A stretch of 41,702 bases of DNA from a bacterium (GTDB lineage Bacteria; Methylomirabilota; Methylomirabilia; Methylomirabilales; 2-02-FULL-66-22). The position numbers and the translations under genes were made by a program. The stretch covers positions 1-41,702 of the forward strand of contig JAKPQH010000023.1 in NCBI GenBank assembly GCA_029580855.1. Direction: 5' to 3'. This document shows positions 17,844-26,305 of the stretch, piece by piece (positions within the stretch are counted from its first letter, which is position 1; each line of letters opens with the position of its first letter). The notes below the pieces were generated by a model. That model saw only the letters and a program-made list of their open reading frames with translations. It was not told where the DNA came from and did not search any database.

Positions 17844-18905
17844 ATGTTTTCCTTTGGGCGGAGTAAGGATACGGTTGGCCTGGATATCGGCGCCAGCTCC
17901 GTCAAGGCGGTCCAGCTGAAGCGGGGGCGAGGCGGCTACGAGCTGGTTCGGCTGGGGATCGCGCCGCTTCACCCGGAGACCATCGTGGACGGAGTCATCA
18001 TGGACTCCGGCACGGTCATCTCGGCGATCCAGCAGATCTTCACCGAGAATCAGATCAAGACCAAAGATGTGGTCGTGGCGGTCTCGGGCCACTCGGTGAT
18101 CGTCAAAAAGATCCGGGTCACCAAGATGAAGCCCGAGGAGCTGGAGGAGGCCATTCCCTTCGAGGCCGAGCAGTACGTTCCGTACGCCATCGAGGACGTG
18201 AACCTGGACTTCCAGGTCCTCGAGAACGTCGACCCCAACGCCAACGAACTGGATGTCCTCCTGGTGGCCGTGAAGAAGGACATCGTCAACGATTATCTCT
18301 CCATTATCTCCACGGCCGGCCTGAGCGCGGTGGTCGTAGACGTCGACGCCTTCGCCTTGGAGAACGCGTTCGAACTCGCCTACGACCCCGATCGCGAACA
18401 GGTCATCGGTCTGGTCAACCTCGGGGCGGCCGTCATGAACATCAACATCCTCCAGGGGGGCTTCTCGGAGTTCACCCGGGACTCGCCCGTGGGGGGCAAC
18501 CGGTACACCGAGTCCATCCAGAAGATGCTGGGTCTGAGCTACGACCAGGCGGAGACGCTCAAGCTGGGCACGGAGGTCGACGGCCGGACGCTGCGCGACG
18601 CGCAGCCGGCCATCGACATGGTGAACGCCGAGGTGGCGGGGGAGATCCGGCGCTCCTTCGACTTCTTCCGCTCCTCGTCCCACAGCGATACGATCCATCG
18701 GGTCGTGCTGAGCGGCGGATCCGCGCGACTCCCCGGTCTTGTCGAGTATCTTTCGGAAAACCTCGAGATCCCCTTCGAGGTCGCCAACCCCTTGCGGAAG
18801 CTCAAGGTCGACTCGAAGAAGATCGACCCGGCGCACCTCGAGACGATCGCGCCTCAACTGGCGGTCAGCGTGGGGCTGGCCCTGCGGCAGGCAGGAGACA
18901 AGTAA
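17844..18905 (+). CDS. pilM: PilM, type IV pilus inner-membrane platform ATPase-like protein
   Basis: PilM is a cytoplasmic FtsA/actin-like protein that binds the N-terminal tail of PilN and links the pilus motor to the PilNOP complex. The 353-residue length is standard. VGLDIGASSVKAVQL (about 11-25) is the phosphate-1 motif; VVVAVSGHSV, LVNLGAAVMNINIL (phosphate-2) and VVLSGGSARLPGL (adenosine motif) follow. The chosen ATG has AAAGGAATC upstream. It begins the pilMNOPQ operon, with pilN one base after its stop. Confidence 0.96.
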   Translation: MFSFGRSKDTVGLDIGASSVKAVQLKRGRGGYELVRLGIAPLHPETIVDGVIMDSGTVISAIQQIFTENQIKTKDVVVAVSGHSVIVKKIRVTKMKPEELEEAIPFEAEQYVPYAIEDVNLDFQVLENVDPNANELDVLLVAVKKDIVNDYLSIISTAGLSAVVVDVDAFALENAFELAYDPDREQVIGLVNLGAAVMNINILQGGFSEFTRDSPVGGNRYTESIQKMLGLSYDQAETLKLGTEVDGRTLRDAQPAIDMVNAEVAGEIRRSFDFFRSSSHSDTIHRVVLSGGSARLPGLVEYLSENLEIPFEVANPLRKLKVDSKKIDPAHLETIAPQLAVSVGLALRQAGDK

Positions 18906-18906
18906 C

Positions 18907-19458
18907 ATGATCAAGATCAATCTCCTCCCGCGCGAAGAGCGGAAGCGGCACGCCCCGATGAACACCAAGCTCCTCTTGGCCGGTGTGGCGAGTCTGGCCG
19001 TCGTCGGGGTCATGGTGTACGGATGGATCTGGCTGAGCGGCGAGGTCAGCCGCCTCCAGGCCGACATCCAGCGGACCCAGGCCGAGTTGAGACGCTACGA
19101 GGAGTTGGCCAAGCAGGTCGACAAGTTCCAGACGGAGAAGAAGCGTCTGGAGGAGAAGCTCAAGGTCATCCAGGCGCTCATGGTGGCGCAGGGCGGCCCG
19201 GTCCGGCTGCTGGACGAGGTCAGCAAAGCGCTGCCGAACGAGGTCTGGCTCACCGCGCTCACGCGAAGCGGGAAAAAGCTGGACGTCTCGGGGATCGCCT
19301 ACTCCAACTTCAATGTGGCGACCTTTATGACGAATCTGGGCAACGCGGCTCCGCTCATCTCCAACGTGGATCTGGTGGTGTCCGAGAAGACGACCGTGGA
19401 ACAGGTGCCCGTTGAGCGCTTCAGCATCACGATGGAAGTCAAGGACGGCAAAGGGTAG
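18907..19458 (+). CDS. pilN: PilN, type IV pilus assembly protein
   Basis: PilN is a bitopic inner-membrane protein that heterodimerises with PilO. Its first residues, MIKINLLPREE, are the conserved INLLP tail bound by PilM. A membrane helix follows at about 22-42, then a coiled coil (about 45-95) and a ferredoxin-like periplasmic domain starting near LDEVSKALPNEVWLT. 183 residues, normal. It lies between pilM and pilO with small gaps. Confidence 0.96.
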   Translation: MIKINLLPREERKRHAPMNTKLLLAGVASLAVVGVMVYGWIWLSGEVSRLQADIQRTQAELRRYEELAKQVDKFQTEKKRLEEKLKVIQALMVAQGGPVRLLDEVSKALPNEVWLTALTRSGKKLDVSGIAYSNFNVATFMTNLGNAAPLISNVDLVVSEKTTVEQVPVERFSITMEVKDGKG

Positions 19459-19471
19459 CCCGGAGGGATCC

Positions 19472-20083
19472 ATGGCCCTCGACATGAAAGCCTATTTCGA
19501 CAGCATCCCCAAGGCGCAGCGGTACCTCCTGATCGGACTCATCGTGGTCGGCGTGCTGACGGGATACTACTTCCTGATGAATCCCCTTTGGGAAGAGAAG
19601 GGCCGGCACGAGGCCTCGCTGGAGAAGCTCCAGGTCGACCTGCAGCAGAAGCAGCTCATCGCCGCGAACCGGCCCAAGCTGGAGGCGGAGATCAAGGTCC
19701 TGGAGAAAGAACTGGCCGATGCCTTGGTGCGTCTCCCCGAGGAAAAGGAGATCCCGAAGCTGTTGACCCAGGTAAACACGCTCGGGCAGCAGAACGGACT
19801 GGAGTTCCTCCTCTTCCGGCCGGGGGCGACGGCCAAGAAGGGGTTTTATGCCGAGGTGCCCGTCGAGATGCGTGTGGAGGGGCAGTACCACGCGCTGGGG
19901 AGTTTTCTGGATCGGGTCAGCAAGCTCGAGCGTATCGTCAACGTCTCCGATATCAGGGTGACTCCGCTGCAGGCGCAGGCACAGCGGGCCGACCGGGCCG
20001 ATCGAAGCATCGTGGCGGATTTGAAGGCGACGACCTATACGTTCCTGGAGAAGGGAGGGTCTGCCAGTGCGCCCGCGAAGTAG
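19472..20083 (+). CDS. pilO: PilO, type IV pilus assembly protein
   Basis: PilO pairs with PilN and PilP in the periplasm to align the inner-membrane platform with the secretin. The 203-residue protein has a short cytoplasmic tail, a membrane helix (about 19-38), a coiled coil (about 42-90) and a C-terminal alpha/beta domain with FYAEVPVEMRVEGQYHALGSFLDRVSKLERIV, typical of PilO. The ATG has GGAGGGATC upstream. The end overlaps the pilP start by 17 bp. Confidence 0.96.
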   Translation: MALDMKAYFDSIPKAQRYLLIGLIVVGVLTGYYFLMNPLWEEKGRHEASLEKLQVDLQQKQLIAANRPKLEAEIKVLEKELADALVRLPEEKEIPKLLTQVNTLGQQNGLEFLLFRPGATAKKGFYAEVPVEMRVEGQYHALGSFLDRVSKLERIVNVSDIRVTPLQAQAQRADRADRSIVADLKATTYTFLEKGGSASAPAK

Positions 20084-20573
20084 ACAAACCGGCCTCGGTG
20101 TGCTCGCCGTGGTTGCGCTTGTCAGCGTGAGCGGATGTTCCGACAGCGGAACCCCCAGCGCGCCGGTTCCGCCGCGCCCGCCGCAATCCGCCGCCCGGCC
20201 CCCCGCGCCCGCGCCGCCCCCCGCGCCCGCGCCGCCCCCCTACACGTACGAGGCGAAGGGGCGCCGGGATCCGTTCCGCCCGTTGATCAAGCCCCGTGTC
20301 GAAACGGCGCGCGCCCGGCCCAAGACCGGGCTGGCGGCGCTCGACGTTAAGGAGCTGAAACTGGCGGGGATCATCTGGGGCGGGCGTGGTTACTACGCGC
20401 TGGTGGAGGCGCCCAACGGAGCCGGGTACGTGGTGCGGCTCAACGATACGGTGGGGGAGGACGCTCGCGTGGCCAAGATCACCTCGGATGCCGTACTGTT
20501 CGAGGTGCGGACGAGCCCTGTGCCGCAGTCCCAGGCACGGCTCGTCGAGCTTCGACTCAGGAAGGAGGAATAG
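20067..20573 (+). CDS. pilP: PilP, type IV pilus lipoprotein
   Basis: PilP is an inner-membrane-anchored lipoprotein whose periplasmic domain contacts PilQ. The 168-residue protein has a signal ending in the lipobox VSGC (Cys24). A Pro/Ala linker (about 31-58) is encoded partly by an 18-bp tandem duplication (20203-20220 and 20221-20238). GRRDPFRPL then opens the folded domain, with LKLAGIIWGG, GYVVRLNDTVGE and VLFEVR as in the family. It starts at GTG 20067 inside the end of pilO and ends three bases before pilQ. Confidence 0.94.
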   Translation: MRPRSRQTGLGVLAVVALVSVSGCSDSGTPSAPVPPRPPQSAARPPAPAPPPAPAPPPYTYEAKGRRDPFRPLIKPRVETARARPKTGLAALDVKELKLAGIIWGGRGYYALVEAPNGAGYVVRLNDTVGEDARVAKITSDAVLFEVRTSPVPQSQARLVELRLRKEE

Positions 20574-20576
20574 GGC

Positions 20577-23126
20577 ATGGACGTCCGGTCCGCTGGTCTC
20601 GTCTGGCGCGGCCTCGTCCTCGCGGCGACGGCTTGGATGTTGACGGCCTGCGCCACGGAGATGGGGGAACTGCAGCCACCACCGGCCACGCCCGCGGTCG
20701 CCGCCCCGGCGCCCGCGCCGCCGGCCCCCACGGTGGTACCACCGCCGGCTCCGGCAGTCACGCCGACAGTTCCACCGCCGCCCCCCGCGCCCGTGGCGTC
20801 CCCACCGCCGCCCCCCGCACCGCCCGCCGCGGAGGCCCCGCCTCCGCCCATGCCGCCTGCGGCTGAGGCGCCGCCCCCCCCACCGCCGCCCCCCGCGCCC
20901 GTGGCGTCCCCACCGCCCGCCCCCCCGGCGCCGGTTGCGGTACGACCGGTCGAGGTAACCGGCGTCGAGATCGAGCCCGCGGGTCCGGACGGGGTGACGG
21001 TGCTGATCTCGGGCGACGGCCCCATTCCGACCTACGAGACGTTCACGCTGCCCGAGCCGCCGAGGCTGGTGCTGGACATCCCGAACGCGGTGCACGCCAT
21101 CTCGCAGCCGATCGCCGCGCGGCCTCCTCTGGTGACCGCGGTGCGCTCGTCGCAGTATCGCGAGCGGCCCGTGCAGATCGTTCGCGTGGTGCTGGATCTC
21201 CGATCGACGCTGCCCTACCGGGTCTTGACGGCGCAGAATCAACTGCGCGTGGACATCGGCGTGGCCGCGGCGGCCGGCGCGCCGACCGCGACCCCAGCGG
21301 CGGCCGCGCCCAGCGCCCCATCGACTCCCCCCGCGCCGGCCGCCGCCAAGCCCGTCGGGAAGGTCACGCGGGTCGACGTCCGAACCGTGCGGGGCCGACA
21401 GCAAATCCTGATCCGCACCAGCGGACCGGTGGCGTACACGGTGTCGGAGGGCACGGAGCCCCTGAGCCTGGCCGTGGACGTGACCCGAGCGACGATCGAG
21501 CCGAGCGCGGCCCGAACCGTCGACCTGCGCCAGGTGAGCTCTCCCATCAGCCGGCTGGTGGCTTCCCAGCGCCAGACCGATCCTGAACCGGTGGTGCGCG
21601 TGGCGGCGGACCTGCGCGGGCCGACCCGTTACGATGTGCGTCAAACGCCCGCCGGCATCGTGGTCGAGTTTCTGAGTGCGGCCCGAGCGGCCGGCACCCC
21701 GCCTGCGCCCCCCGCGCCCGCGGGGTCCCCGGAGGCAGCCGCGCCCCCCGCGCCCCCCGCACCGCCGTCGGCCGGGCCTCCGCTTCCCGCGACGCCCGGC
21801 ACGCCGGGAACCGGAAAGCTGTCCATGGACTTCAAGGATGCGGACATCAACAACCTCCTCCGCATCATCGCCGAAGTCAGCGGGATGAACGTCGTGGCCG
21901 GGGGCGACGTGACCGGGAAGGTGACGGTCCGCCTCATCAATGTGGAGTGGCAGCAGGCCCTGGACGTGATCCTGCGCATCAACGGGATGGGATACGAGAT
22001 CGACGGGAACATCATTCGCGTGGCGCCGCAGGCGAGGCTGGCGGCGGAGCAGCGCGCGCGCGACGAGGCGCGGGCGCGGGAGCAGAAAGCGCGCGAGGAC
22101 GCGCTCAAGGCCGAGCGCGACGCCAAGAAGGAGCAGGTCCAGCTGGAGCCGCTGACCGACGCGGTCATCGCGGTCAACTACGCCAAGGCCGGCGACGTCG
22201 TGAAGAACCTGGACCGGCTCAAGACGCCGGGCCGCCCCGACGCCAGCATCGTGGTGGACGACCGCACAAACAAGCTCATCATCCGCGAGACGGCGGCCAG
22301 TCTGGCGAAGATGCGGGAGCTGCTCCGCGAACTCGACCGGCCGACGCCGCAGGTGCTGATCGAGGCCCGCATCCTGGAGGCGAGTCGGAGCTTCAGCCAG
22401 AGCCTCGGCGTCGAGTGGGGGTTCAACGCGAGAATGAACATGGCGAACCTCCAGAATCCGCAGCCGGTCAGCATGTTCTCGTCGTTCACGGGGACGACGC
22501 TGGAGGTCCCGACCACGACCGTGCCCCTCGCGATCTCCATGCCAGCCACGTCCCCTACGGCCTCGGTGGGACTGATCGCCGGCAGCCTCTTCAGCGACCG
22601 CCTGGCGCTGCTGGCGCGCATCTCGGCCGGCGAGTCGGAGAACAAGCTCCGCGTCCTCTCGGCGCCCAAGGTGGCCACCGCGGACAACCAAGAGGCCGAG
22701 ATCAAGCAGGGCACGCAGGTGCCGTACACGACCATCGACTCCTCCGGCCGAACCGTCATCGCGTTCCAGGATGCGTTCATCCGCCTCAAGGTGACGCCCC
22801 ACATCACCAACGACGGGCGCATCTCCATGAAGGTGGAGGCGGAGAAGTCGGCTCAGGGGACGCGCATCGACTACGCCGGCGGATTCGCGTTCCCCATCAA
22901 CACCAGCAAGGCGACGACCAACGTCCTCATCAGCAACGGGTCGACGATCGTGCTGGGCGGCTTGCTTCAGTCCAACGAGTCGTGGACGGAAAACCGCGTC
23001 CCGTGGATCAGCAAGGTGCCGGTGCTGGGCTCACTCTTCAAGAGCACCTCGATCGGGCCCGAAGGCAAGACCGAGCTCCTGATCTTCTTGACACCGACGA
23101 TCCTGGAGGAGCCTCGCGTGAGCTAG
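20577..23126 (+). CDS. pilQ: PilQ, type IV pilus secretin
   Basis: PilQ forms the outer-membrane channel for the pilus. Domains of the 849-residue protein: signal sequence ending in a lipobox LTAC (Cys25), an extreme Pro/Ala linker (about 33-122), two AMIN domains (about 124-230 and 262-368) joined and followed by Pro/Ala linkers, an STN-like N0 domain (about 415-485), a charged helical stretch (487-522), a secretin N1 domain (about 527-595) and the secretin barrel, with SAPKVATADNQEAEIKQGTQVPY, VLGGLLQ and VPVLGSLF near the end. Most PilQ have an ordinary signal peptide, so the lipobox is unusual. GGAGG precedes the ATG. A terminator follows at 23158. Confidence 0.96.
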   Translation: MDVRSAGLVWRGLVLAATAWMLTACATEMGELQPPPATPAVAAPAPAPPAPTVVPPPAPAVTPTVPPPPPAPVASPPPPPAPPAAEAPPPPMPPAAEAPPPPPPPPAPVASPPPAPPAPVAVRPVEVTGVEIEPAGPDGVTVLISGDGPIPTYETFTLPEPPRLVLDIPNAVHAISQPIAARPPLVTAVRSSQYRERPVQIVRVVLDLRSTLPYRVLTAQNQLRVDIGVAAAAGAPTATPAAAAPSAPSTPPAPAAAKPVGKVTRVDVRTVRGRQQILIRTSGPVAYTVSEGTEPLSLAVDVTRATIEPSAARTVDLRQVSSPISRLVASQRQTDPEPVVRVAADLRGPTRYDVRQTPAGIVVEFLSAARAAGTPPAPPAPAGSPEAAAPPAPPAPPSAGPPLPATPGTPGTGKLSMDFKDADINNLLRIIAEVSGMNVVAGGDVTGKVTVRLINVEWQQALDVILRINGMGYEIDGNIIRVAPQARLAAEQRARDEARAREQKAREDALKAERDAKKEQVQLEPLTDAVIAVNYAKAGDVVKNLDRLKTPGRPDASIVVDDRTNKLIIRETAASLAKMRELLRELDRPTPQVLIEARILEASRSFSQSLGVEWGFNARMNMANLQNPQPVSMFSSFTGTTLEVPTTTVPLAISMPATSPTASVGLIAGSLFSDRLALLARISAGESENKLRVLSAPKVATADNQEAEIKQGTQVPYTTIDSSGRTVIAFQDAFIRLKVTPHITNDGRISMKVEAEKSAQGTRIDYAGGFAFPINTSKATTNVLISNGSTIVLGGLLQSNESWTENRVPWISKVPVLGSLFKSTSIGPEGKTELLIFLTPTILEEPRVS
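20772..20917 (+). repeat. 38-bp direct repeat in the Pro-rich linker of pilQ
   Basis: The same 38 bp occurs at 20772-20809 and 20880-20917, encoding PPPPAPVASPP-type sequence. It is an in-frame duplication within the low-complexity linker and a likely site of length variation. Confidence 0.85.
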
Positions 23127-23157
23127 CGTGCGGGGATCCACAGGCGGTTGACGGAAG

Positions 23158-23187
23158 AACGCACCCAACGGGTGCGTTTTTCCTTTT
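23158..23187 (+). terminator. Intrinsic terminator of the pilMNOPQ operon
   Basis: AACGCACCC (23158-23166), loop AAC, GGGTGCGTT (23170-23178), then TTTCCTTTT. A perfect 9-bp stem and T-rich tail 31 bp after the pilQ stop. Confidence 0.92.
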
Positions 23188-23212
23188 GGCCGGCAACCCG
23201 GCGGAGTATGAT
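23184..23212 (+). promoter_or_regulatory. Weak candidate promoter for aroC
   Basis: TATGAT (23207-23212) is a good -10 located 57 bp before the aroC ATG and just after the pilQ terminator. The -35 at 17 bp (TTTTGG) is poor, so the assignment is tentative. Confidence 0.3.
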
Positions 23213-23269
23213 CCCACCGGGACGTTCCGCGGGGAATGACGGCGTGGGGAGATTGCAGGCGGTGGACAG

Positions 23270-24460
23270 ATGCTGAGATACCTGACGGCGGGCGAGTCGC
23301 ACGGGCCCGCCTTGACCGCCATTGTCGAGGGGATGCCGTCCAACGTCCCGTTGGACGCCGCGGACATCGACGCCGATCTCGTCCGGCGCATGGGAGGCTA
23401 CGGCCGGGGCGGACGCATGAAGATCGAGGAGGACGCCGTGGAGATCCTCGGGGGCGTGCGGCACGGGAAGACCCTGGGCGGCCCCATCGCCCTCGTGATC
23501 CGGAACCGCGACTGGGCGAACTGGCGGGCGACCATGGCCCCGGATGCGGCGGCCGCCCGCCAGGCGCCGGAGCGCCCTCCCATGACCCGCCCGCGCCCGG
23601 GGCACGCGGATCTGGCCGGCGGTCTGAAGTACGACCATCACGACCTGAGAAACGTCTTGGAGCGGGCCTCGGCGCGCGAGACGGCCGCCCGCGTGGCGGT
23701 GGGCGCGGTGTGCAAGTGCCTGCTGCGCGAGTTCGGCGTTCGCGTCATCGGACACGTGGTCGAGATGGGCGGGATCCGCGCGCACACGGAACGCCTCGCC
23801 GCCGCGGAGATCGCCGACCTGGCGGAAGGGTCGCCGGTGCGCTGCGCGGATCCCGCAGCCACGCGGCGGATCATGGCCAAGATCGACGAGGCGCAGGCGC
23901 GGGGGACTTCGCTGGGCGGCGTCTTTGAGGTGGTGGTGCTGGGCGCCCCGGTCGGCCTGGGCACGCACGTCCATTGGGACCGCCGGTTGGACGGGCGGCT
24001 CGCCCAGGCCCTGATGAGCATCCAGGCCGTCAAGGGTGTGGAGATCGGGCCGGCCTTCGACGTGGCCCGGGCCTGGGGGTGCGACGTCCAGGACGAGATC
24101 CGTTATCGCGCGGGTGGGTCGGGCGACGCGTACTCGCGGGGTTTCTACCGGGAGACGAACTTCGCCGGAGGTCTGGAGGGCGGCATGACCACCGGCCAGC
24201 CGATCGTCCTGCGTGCCGCCATGAAACCCATCTCCACACAGCATCGGCCCCTCCTCTCCGTGGATGTGGTCAGCAAGGAGGCGAGTCGGGCCGGGGTGGA
24301 GCGCACCGACATCACGGCGGTCCCCGCGGCGGCCGTGGTCGGCGAGGCCGTGGTGGCGTTCGAGATGGCGCGGGCGCTTCGCGAGAAGTTCGGCGGCGAC
24401 AGCCTCGCCGAAATGCGGCGGAACTACACCGGATACCTGGACCATCTCGGCGCCTGGTGA
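23270..24460 (+). CDS. aroC: Chorismate synthase
   Basis: AroC converts EPSP to chorismate, the last step of the shikimate pathway, using reduced FMN. The 396-residue protein has the opening GESHGPAL, the internal [13 protein letters not shown], the signature [13 protein letters not shown], a central segment with [11 protein letters not shown] and the C-terminal [19 protein letters not shown]. The length matches the longer (Bacillus/Mycobacterium-like) form. It follows the pilQ terminator, the pilQ-aroC neighbourhood seen in several diderm groups. Its product feeds TrpE/TrpG encoded upstream and could also supply aromatic acids. Confidence 0.96.
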   Translation: MLRYLTAGESHGPALTAIVEGMPSNVPLDAADIDADLVRRMGGYGRGGRMKIEEDAVEILGGVRHGKTLGGPIALVIRNRDWANWRATMAPDAAAARQAPERPPMTRPRPGHADLAGGLKYDHHDLRNVLERASARETAARVAVGAVCKCLLREFGVRVIGHVVEMGGIRAHTERLAAAEIADLAEGSPVRCADPAATRRIMAKIDEAQARGTSLGGVFEVVVLGAPVGLGTHVHWDRRLDGRLAQALMSIQAVKGVEIGPAFDVARAWGCDVQDEIRYRAGGSGDAYSRGFYRETNFAGGLEGGMTTGQPIVLRAAMKPISTQHRPLLSVDVVSKEASRAGVERTDITAVPAAAVVGEAVVAFEMARALREKFGGDSLAEMRRNYTGYLDHLGAW

Positions 24461-24517
24461 TGCGGTGCTCTGCGGCGCCGCGGCTCGGCCCGACCGACGC
24501 CGAGGCGGGCATCCAGG

Positions 24518-26302
24518 ATGCGCGAACGGACGGCTGACGGCCGTGGGGCGCTGGCGCTTCTTCTGCTGGCGGCGGCGCCGCTCTACCTATGGGGGCTGGG
24601 GACGGTCGGCTTTCAGGACCCGGACGAGGGCATGTACGCGGAGATCGCCCGCGAGATGCTGGCGAGCCGGGACTGGGTCGTGCCGACGTTCAACGGGGTT
24701 CCCTACGTCGAGAAGCCCCCCCTGATGTACTGGTTGACCGCGGCCGCGCTGGCCACGCTGGGGCCGTCGGAGTTTTCGGCACGTCTCTGGAAGGTGATCC
24801 CCGTCCTGGGGGCGATGGCCGCGACGGGCGCGTTGGGCAGACGCCTCGTCTGCCCGCGCGTGGGAATCGTGGGGGCGGGCATCCTCGCCACGACCCTGGG
24901 CGCGTTTCTCTTCAGCCGCATCAGCGTGATGGATCCCTTGCTCCTGTTCGGCGTGTCTCTCGCCGCCTACGGTGCGGTGTGCTCCGGGAGCAACGCGGGC
25001 CGCGGGGACCTCTGGTTCTGGCTCGGCGTCGCGACCGGCGTCATGAGCAAGGGGTTGCCCGGCCTCGTCCTTCCCTTGGCCCTGCTGGCCTGGTGGGCCT
25101 TGGTTCGGCGGGACGCGGGAGTTTTCCGCGGCGTCTGGACGGGACGGGGTCTCCTGGCCGCCGGTGTCCTGATCCTGCCTTGGCACGTCCTGGCGTCGTG
25201 GCGGGTGCCCGGGTTCTTTCGGTTCTACGTGGTGGACAATCACATCCTGCGATTCCTCGGTGCCCGCGCCTACACCGAGGACGGGACCTCGCTCGGCACG
25301 ATGGCGTTTCTGGCCGTGACCGCGGCGGCGCTGTTTCCCTGGACGCCGGTCCTGGCCGCCGCGCTCGAGTCGGCCGCGCGCGCGCCGGTTCGGGAGCCGG
25401 GGCTGCGCTTCCTGCTGGGATGGACCGGGCTGGTCCTGGGCATGTTCCTCGTCTCGTCCTTCAAGCTGGAATACTACGCGCTGCCGGCGTTTCCCGCGGC
25501 GGCCCTGCTGACCGCCGCTCTGGTGTGGCGCGCCGCGGGCGGCGCCCCGGTCGACGGCGACCCGGGCGGGCCGACGGCCCGGGCCCGTGGCGCGCTCCTG
25601 CGCTGGGCGGGGATCGCCCTGGGCGGGGGGGTCCTGTTCTGTCTCGCGGCGGCGTGGGGATGGCAGGCGGCGCGCCTGGACGCGGAGAGCATCGTGCGGG
25701 GCCTCTCCTTCTGGTCGACGAATTATCGGATCGTCCTCGATCAAGGTCTGCCGCTGCCACCGGTCTCGCCGCGACGGTACGCCGCCGTGCTCCTCGGCGG
25801 GGGTGTCTTTTGGACCGCCGGATTCGGCGTCGCGCTCTGGTTGCTGGTCGCCCGTCGCGTGTGGGCCGCCGCCGCGGCCATCGCCGCCGTGGGGGTGGGG
25901 CTGTGCCTCTTGGCCGCCGTCGTCCTCCGCGAGGTGGGCCCCCACCATTCGCTGCGGCCGCTGGCCGAGCGGCTGAACGCGGTGCTGCGGCCCGACGACG
26001 TGTTGATCCATGAGCGGGGTGTGGAGAAGGGGGGCGGGTTGCTGTTCTACACGAAGCGCCGCGTCCTGGTCCTGAACGGCAGGCGAGGCGATCTGGAGTT
26101 CGGGTCCAGCCTTCCCGGACGGGACCGCGGTTTTATCGGTACGGAGGAGTTCCGCGCGCTGTGGGGCGGGGGCGGTCGTGTCTTTCTGGTCACGGATCTT
26201 CCCGCACCGCGCAGCGCGATCGGCGCGACGGCCCCGGGGCCCGCCGCGCCGGTGGCGTCCACGGGCACGCGGTGGCTCTACGCCAACCGCCCGGTCCCCT
26301 GA
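24518..26302 (+). CDS. ArnT/PMT-like membrane glycosyltransferase
   Basis: The 594-residue integral membrane protein resembles GT83/PMT-family enzymes, which transfer sugars from polyprenyl-phosphate donors on the outer face of the inner membrane. The first periplasmic loop has QDPDEGMYAEIAREML with the acidic DPDE site typical of the family, then NGVPYVEKPPLMYWLTA. About a dozen hydrophobic helices follow, including a cluster with KLEYYALPAFPAAALL. The C-terminal 110 residues form a soluble domain. The acceptor and sugar are unknown. It ends three bases before the adenylate-forming ligase, so the two are probably coupled and it may decorate the product of the downstream lipid cluster. The start at ATG 24518 is 57 bp after aroC. 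Confidence 0.85.
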   Translation: MRERTADGRGALALLLLAAAPLYLWGLGTVGFQDPDEGMYAEIAREMLASRDWVVPTFNGVPYVEKPPLMYWLTAAALATLGPSEFSARLWKVIPVLGAMAATGALGRRLVCPRVGIVGAGILATTLGAFLFSRISVMDPLLLFGVSLAAYGAVCSGSNAGRGDLWFWLGVATGVMSKGLPGLVLPLALLAWWALVRRDAGVFRGVWTGRGLLAAGVLILPWHVLASWRVPGFFRFYVVDNHILRFLGARAYTEDGTSLGTMAFLAVTAAALFPWTPVLAAALESAARAPVREPGLRFLLGWTGLVLGMFLVSSFKLEYYALPAFPAAALLTAALVWRAAGGAPVDGDPGGPTARARGALLRWAGIALGGGVLFCLAAAWGWQAARLDAESIVRGLSFWSTNYRIVLDQGLPLPPVSPRRYAAVLLGGGVFWTAGFGVALWLLVARRVWAAAAAIAAVGVGLCLLAAVVLREVGPHHSLRPLAERLNAVLRPDDVLIHERGVEKGGGLLFYTKRRVLVLNGRRGDLEFGSSLPGRDRGFIGTEEFRALWGGGGRVFLVTDLPAPRSAIGATAPGPAAPVASTGTRWLYANRPVP

Positions 26303-26305
26303 GCC

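Noticed and set aside
19953..22802. Very long open frame antisense to pilP/pilQ (about 950 codons)
   Set aside because: Low-complexity Arg/Gly/Asp/His-rich translation with no domain; the sense-strand pilP and pilQ are certain. High GC makes such frames common.
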